This document shows, one piece after another, positions 59,720 to 64,000 of a stretch of DNA of 64,000 bases. Within the stretch, counting starts at the first letter, position 1. Every line of letters starts with the position of its first letter. A program made the translations under genes and the position numbers. The notes beneath the pieces were generated by a model that was not told the origin of the DNA, did not search any database, and saw only the letters and a program-made list of their open reading frames with translations. This stretch comes from Gnetum montanum (lineage: Eukaryota > Streptophyta > Gnetopsida > Gnetales > Gnetaceae). The DNA lies in NCBI GenBank assembly GCA_015680685.1, contig MNCI01002319.1:1-64000 (forward strand), in the 5' to 3' direction.

Positions 59720-60537
59720 AGGATATTTGGAGGCCACATGGCCTCTTCCATCACAAACATAACATTTTATGAAATATGCTTCAAATTTTAAATTTTTAAA
59801 TTCTTACCTCTTTCTTTACCTTTAATGCTTAATTGATTGAAGTTCTTCACTTTTTGTGCTAGAAGCCTTTTTACTCTTCTTTATAGAAGAGCCAATTCAT
59901 CATCACTATTTTCTTCACAATCAAAAGACTCTTTTTCTTTTGTGAAGCTCTTAAGAGCTATAGGCTTTTCTTTGATAGCACCTTCACTTATGAGATTCAT
60001 CTCATATGCTACAAGTGCACTTTGTAGCTCTTCAAATTTTAAGATAGAGAAATCCCTTATTTCTTCCATGGAAGTAATTTTAGGTCTAAATTTGGCTACA
60101 AGGTTCTTATCATTTTATTGATAACTTCACTTTTAGGTAGAACCTTCCCAATTCCTCTAATGGCTATTACTATATCATTAAAGTAATCCTTGATTCTTTC
60201 CCCTTCCTTTATCTTGAGCTTGTCGGATTTGCAAAACTAAGCCTTTGGATTGTTTCACTATAGAGGTTCCCTCATAGGTAGCTTCTAATACTTTCCAAAT
60301 TTCTTTGGTAGTTTTGCACCCAGCTATTCTATTAAACTCAAGTTTACTAAAAGCATAGCAAAGACAATTTCTAGCTTTAGAATCAAACATAAATTTGCTC
60401 TTATCAATATGAAACCACTCACCTCTTGGCTTGGAAGTCATGATAGTTTCTCTTGAGCTTGTCTTCTCAATTGAGACTAGATGGGAGTAACCTTCTAGGA
60501 TAGATTGCCAAACTTCAAACTTCACAGATGTTGACAC
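59720..60537 (-). pseudogene. gag of the Ty1/copia element
   Basis: Minus strand, in-frame ATG at 60537 (MSTSVKFEVWQSILEGYS). The gag-polypeptide (UBN2-like) region includes ARNCLCYAFSKLEFNRI and CKTTKEIWKVLEATYEGT. A shift follows near 60190, then MEEIRDFSILKFEELQSAL (60069). The zinc knuckle at 59722-59768 reads CYVCDGRGHVASKY: the last Cys is Tyr, a G-to-A change. Confidence 0.75.
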
Positions 60538-60540
60538 ATC

Positions 60541-61830
60541 ACAGCTATTAGATGAAGCAGGCTTTAACAGTTATTTCATTCCCTTGGAATTATTCCCAAT
60601 ATATAGTATATTTGAAGGAAAAAATTCTGATAAAGGTGGATGCATGGGATTCTCTAAATTCAGGGGGTGATAAAACCACACTGATTCTGGCCTTGGCTGA
60701 AGAAGGGCCCTAGTATTGGCAAGGTAAATAGAACTTTTAAGTCTCATAATCCTATCATATATATTTTTTTCAAAGTCAACCTGAAACCTTCAAGAATAAT
60801 CTGAATATCAGTGGATACATCTTGGATATGGGATACTTTACGGTGTTTCTTTTTTTCTGTGTTTTGCCTTCTGACGTGAAGCGGAGGCAGACAAAACTTC
60901 TATCAAGGTAGCATTCATATGAAGCGTCTAAGAGTACTGTCTGGCACAATCCCTGAATGTCACTGCCAAGCTAAGTTGAAGATCAGCCAGTAGCCAGAAG
61001 AGTTGGAGTATTTCAGAAGCGCCTGCCAGGGAGGATACTAAACAAAAGAAAGAATGACGGTAATACGCCTAGCAGTTCACTGAATTTCCAGTTGCTGATT
61101 GCTCAATGTCATCTGCAAGAACAAGAACTCTCTGCGATGATTGTGAGTGGCGGATTCCAGAAATTGAATGAAGTTGGTTGCTTCTAAGAGAACTACATAA
61201 TCAGGAAAATATGTCAAAATTGGAACAACTTACCGCACCCATCCATAAACTGCGTATAGCTCTTTTTAGAACAAAACAAAAGAGTGTAAAATCACTGGCT
61301 TCTGTAGATGACTCTCGCTGCAATCTAAATTCTTGAAGATTGTTACAATGAGAATTGAACTGGTAACGTGACCACGGTAGCAGAAGGGTTAGTAACAATG
61401 GCGTGGTGTTCGTAGTGGAAGAAGTTGGTAATATGAGCATGTTCACGAACTCCGTCAGGCCATACACGTTGTCATAGCTGTGCACCTGCACCAGCACCAG
61501 TATGGATGGGGTTGCTGTGAACAAGTGAGCCATGATGAGTATCAACGGACAAACCTCCCACAATTTCAGGCAGGACAACTACCTCCGTCTCTTCACCGTT
61601 GTTGATGGAACAGTTGTTGATGAAGAAATGAGTCTGAATCTGTTTCGGCTGCTGTGGAGGACCAATGCACATCGTACAGACCAATCTGCAAAGGCATATA
61701 TTAAAATGGAAGATTTTACGGACGCTGAATTTGGTGCGTTTCATTGTAACTGTAACCACATTTGTGGATTCCAATTCAAGCATTCCAGGTTTGATGAGTC
61801 TGTGCTGGACCATGATGAGGAGCCACAGAA
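60541..61830. other. Unassigned stretch between copia and host gene fragments
   Basis: Base composition is less AT-rich than the rest of the window. On the minus strand an ORF (61918-61472) overlaps another (61578-61201) that meets a donor-like GCGGTAAGTTG near 61231, so exon remains of a host gene are possible, but I recognise no family. A minus-strand frame near 60600-60700 (PRPESVWFYHPLNLENPMHP) is also unassigned. Confidence 0.35.
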
Positions 61831-61839
61831 ATAGCAGAA

Positions 61840-62148
61840 CTGGTACCCATGGCGCTGGTGCCCCTTCCATGTCCGAGTAGATGCAAAGATGGAAAAAATT
61901 AATGGCGTCTGCAACCAATGCTATTCAAATCATTACTTTTCATTACCCGTTCTTGTCCGGTGGAAAGAAAGGTACGCCCCCCAAGGCAGAAAAGCTGGTA
62001 GATTTTCACACCCAGAAGGCAGAAAAGCTGAATATCCAGGGCATCCCTTGATACTGGTTGAAAAATCAATGGGCTCAAGAATAAGCTGCATGGTAACAAT
62101 GAAAGATAACATACATGTTTCCGCTCTCGTCTGTAGGAGTTACCTTCT
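61840..62148 (+). pseudogene. 5' part of a KANSL3-like alpha/beta-hydrolase pseudogene
   Basis: Plus strand. THGAGAPSMSE, a TAG (61878-61880) where Trp is expected, then MQRWKKLM, IQIITFHYPFLSGGKKGTPP and KAEKLVDFH. A frameshift near 62030 beside a repeated AGGCAGAAAAGCTG is followed by YPGHPLILVEKSMGSRISCM and VSALVC. This is the pattern of plant alpha/beta hydrolases annotated as KAT8 NSL complex subunit 3-like (AHGAGAPSSSxWM...GHPLILxGKSMGSR). The nucleophile elbow GKSMG is EKSMG, with Gly changed to Glu. The enzyme role is not firmly known in plants. The gene continues at 63257 after an insert. Confidence 0.75.
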
Positions 62149-62154
62149 TGAGGA

Positions 62155-63256
62155 CATTCTATTCCCTTCATAAATAAGGCTAATCAAGAGCATCTAGTAG
62201 CCCATATTCTTCCTTTATTTATTAGAGCTTATGATGATAATGATGTGAAAAAAAAAAGAAAAAAAGAAAAAAAAAACCTTGATTTTGAGGTTATGAAGCA
62301 GGCAGTACTTCCCCGTGTCCATGGTTTAGCTCTGAAGACAACAGTTGCAGCAGTACGAGTAAACGAATTGATGTGTCTAGGAGAGCTGGTTCAATGGTTA
62401 GACAAACGTGCGGTTCTCGATATCTTGAAGGCATTGCAGAAATGCACGGCTGATGATCGTTCAGCTCCTACGCTAATGTCTACTCTTGGACTTGCAAATG
62501 CAATATACAAGCAGTATGGCCTTGATTTCGGAGTTGAGTATTTGCTTCCATTACTTGCTCCATTACTGACAGCACAGCAGTTGAATCTACAACAGTTTGC
62601 TAAGTACATGCTCTTTGTGAAAGAAATTCTCCGGAAAGTGGAAGAGAAGAGGGGTGTGACCCTTAATTAATTGGAACAATCCTCTGATATATACACCCAT
62701 GTTTTGCCTGATGAAGGGCCCACCTCCACATCACTGTCAGCTGCAACAAACAAACCCAGTAACTCGTGGGATGAAGACTAGGGATCAATTGCCCAGCAAG
62801 GCTCAAAGGGAACTACCAGTTTGAATGATTCTGGTCTTCATCCTGCTGTTTCAATTAGCAGCACACTGAAAGAGCCATCAAAAGCCGCAGCAGGTCCGCC
62901 GCAGTCAGCCATAGTGGCAAAAACCAGAAACTCATCATGGGAGGATTCAGAGGACAGGTCTTCAATAGCCAAAGGCTCAAAAGGCCCTTCAAGTGGGAAT
63001 AATTCTTCTAGCTTTGATGGTGCTTCTGCAATGAAAAGCATGGTAAAAGAGTCAGTACTCAAAGCAATGGATGCACATGCACCAAGTGAAACCAAACCCA
63101 ACAACAGCTGCTCTTCGGACTCTGAGTTTTGGGGATCGCTTTCCACATCTAGCAACAATGGTGGTGGGATCTTGGTATCAAGCAATGCACCTCAAGAAAC
63201 TCAAAATCTGATCATGAAGGTCACATGTGCCCCTGTTGACATTGAATAGCCACCTC
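62155..63256 (+). pseudogene. SCYL2-like (SCY1-like protein 2) fragment inside the hydrolase pseudogene
   Basis: Plus strand, one continuous frame. [20 protein letters not shown] (HEAT/ARM repeat region) is followed by an A-rich tract (62228-62278) replacing about 15-20 residues. Then [60 protein letters not shown] and EKRGVTLN. After a TAA (62668) the Ser/Lys/Asn-rich disordered C-terminal part continues in frame, with TAG at 62779 (DED-stop-GS, Trp expected) and at 63247 (DIE-stop-PP, Trp expected). SCYL2 is a pseudokinase-like protein of clathrin-dependent trafficking; no kinase domain is present here. I see no intron in about 1.1 kb. Confidence 0.85.
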
Positions 63257-63445
63257 CAATGCCCCAAGCAAAACTTAGAGATGAAACTTTGATACAACTT
63301 AAAGTTCCAATATTGTTAGTGCAGGGTGGCAGGGATGGAATGTGTCCATCGAAAAGTTTAAGCAATCAGGAAGAAGATGTAGGCCGAGTATGATTTTCAT
63401 ATGGCAGATGGCGGTGACCATTCTCTTATGATTAAAATAAAAATA
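63257..63445 (+). pseudogene. 3' part of the KANSL3-like hydrolase pseudogene
   Basis: Directly after the SCYL2 fragment and in the same frame: LRDETLIQLKVPILLVQGGR, DGMCPSKSL, then after a shift MADGGDHSLMIKIK. The family has RDETLLELxVPVMFVQGSKD...DGGDHSFKIGKK, so the acidic and His catalytic-region motifs are recognisable. Together with 61840-62148 this is one gene, split by the SCYL2 fragment. Confidence 0.75.
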
Positions 63446-63815
63446 AAAATAACATATATATATATATATGAAAGAAAAAGGAACCAATCAAAATGATGAA
63501 GAGAAGAAAGCATTAATTGTCATGAACTCTTTTATTAAGAAGGGCGATGAGTAGTAATGATGGATGCAAAATAATTCCATGAAAAGTTTTTTTTTTTAAA
63601 GATAATTAACATTGTAGTGGTCCATTGTCATCATTACAAGTTAGCTTTGTTTTTTTTTTAAATTTGCATTGAAAGGTAAAAAAGTCCAAATTAATGGTGA
63701 GATTTTTTTTACTCCATATGTATGTGATCCACCTTAGGACTCGCTATCCTATATTTGTATTCGTGTGAGCTGGAAGTGAAGAATGCATCCAGAATTGAAG
63801 CTACTTTTTTTTTTT
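63446..63815. other. AT-rich tail, no recognised gene
   Basis: Contains an AAAAATAAAAATAACATATATATATATATATG run (63436-63468) and several T/A homopolymers. No coding frame. Possibly the 3' flank of the hydrolase pseudogene. Confidence 0.4.
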
Positions 63816-63963
63816 AAAAGCTTGTTTATTGGGAGTCATGCCACCATGCTTTACCATGTTAAGCATAAATTATATCCACCTCGTAGGAGAAAAGCTTGTT
63901 TATTGGGAGTCATGCCACCATGCTTGACCATGTTAAGCATAAATTATATCCACCCCATAGAAG
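63816..63963 (+). repeat. Tandem duplication, 74-bp unit, two copies
   Basis: Units start AAAAGCTTGTTTATTGGGAG at 63816 and 63890 and are nearly identical. Each holds an ATGCTT...AAGCAT inverted pair. Confidence 0.9.
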
Positions 63964-64000
63964 AATCTACCATTGCCATTGATGTGTTGACAAATGATGA

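Larger units (their letters stand above)
55986..60540 (-). mobile_element. Decayed Ty1/copia element
   Basis: On the minus strand, in copia order: gag (60537-59720), protease and pre-integrase (58978-58589), integrase (58375-57689), reverse transcriptase (about 57450-56600) and RNase H (to 55986). Integrase before RT is diagnostic of copia. The RNase H motif with CDNNSAINMTKNPIQHS suggests a plant lineage such as SIRE/Maximus, not certain. LTRs, primer site and target duplications were not found. Confidence 0.85.

Noticed and set aside
61201-61918. Minus-strand ORFs with a donor-like site near 61231, possible exon of a host gene
   Set aside because: Not recognised, frames overlap rather than join, and the right end overlaps the plus-strand hydrolase fragment; kept only as unassigned.

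Overview
This window looks like nuclear DNA from a land plant with a large, repeat-rich genome. It is AT-rich and almost entirely old, stop-ridden LTR retrotransposons. The only host-like coding sequence is a broken pair of gene fragments at the right edge. I cannot name the species. I saw no convincing intact gene, rRNA, tRNA or CRISPR array. Single-N scaffold joins (1733, 30175, 30499, 36103, 45184, 48290) and one 85-N gap (45347-45431) show a fragmented assembly, and several odd structures sit exactly on those joins.

Layout. (1) 1-11680: minus-strand Ty3/gypsy element 'A', Athila/Tat-like with a tRNA-Asp-type primer site. It is arranged as a tandem: a truncated LTR, one internal region, a shared LTR, then the start of a second internal region running off the left edge. 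(2) 11681-28297: AT-rich relics, including short tandem repeats, an opposed pair of short-internal LTR elements ('F-left', 'F-right') and a chromodomain-type Ty3/gypsy element ('B', 16125-21330) nested in an F LTR. (3) 28298-53287: a nest. Plus-strand element 'G1' contains two minus-strand relatives, 'E1' (32567-38563) and 'E2' (39178-49221). Target-site duplications ATTAA/ATTAG, ATGTT/ATGTT and CCTGG/CCTAG support these boundaries. (4) 53288-55980: AT-rich filler. (5) 55986-60540: decayed minus-strand Ty1/copia element. (6) 60541-64000: unassigned sequence, then a plus-strand pseudogene of a KANSL3-like alpha/beta hydrolase interrupted by a fragment of an SCY1-like 2 (SCYL2) gene.

How the A/E/G elements relate. 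All four share TGATGAG...CTCATCA LTR ends, a CTCGAGGACAAG-like motif before the 3' polypurine tract, a related gag and a common 3' non-coding block. Only E2 keeps a recognisable full pol. A lost the interval from protease to RNase H, and G1 and E1 join gag directly to the post-integrase region. A and G1 also carry, 3' of the pol position, an ordered module: a U3-like stretch with TATA box, a polypurine-like motif, a splice-acceptor-like site abutting a start codon, and a long coiled-coil ORF (aORF). E1 and E2 keep the acceptor and ATG but not the U3-like stretch or the long ORF. This module is the best candidate for something undescribed: an accessory gene of a plant gypsy family that may have its own internal promoter.
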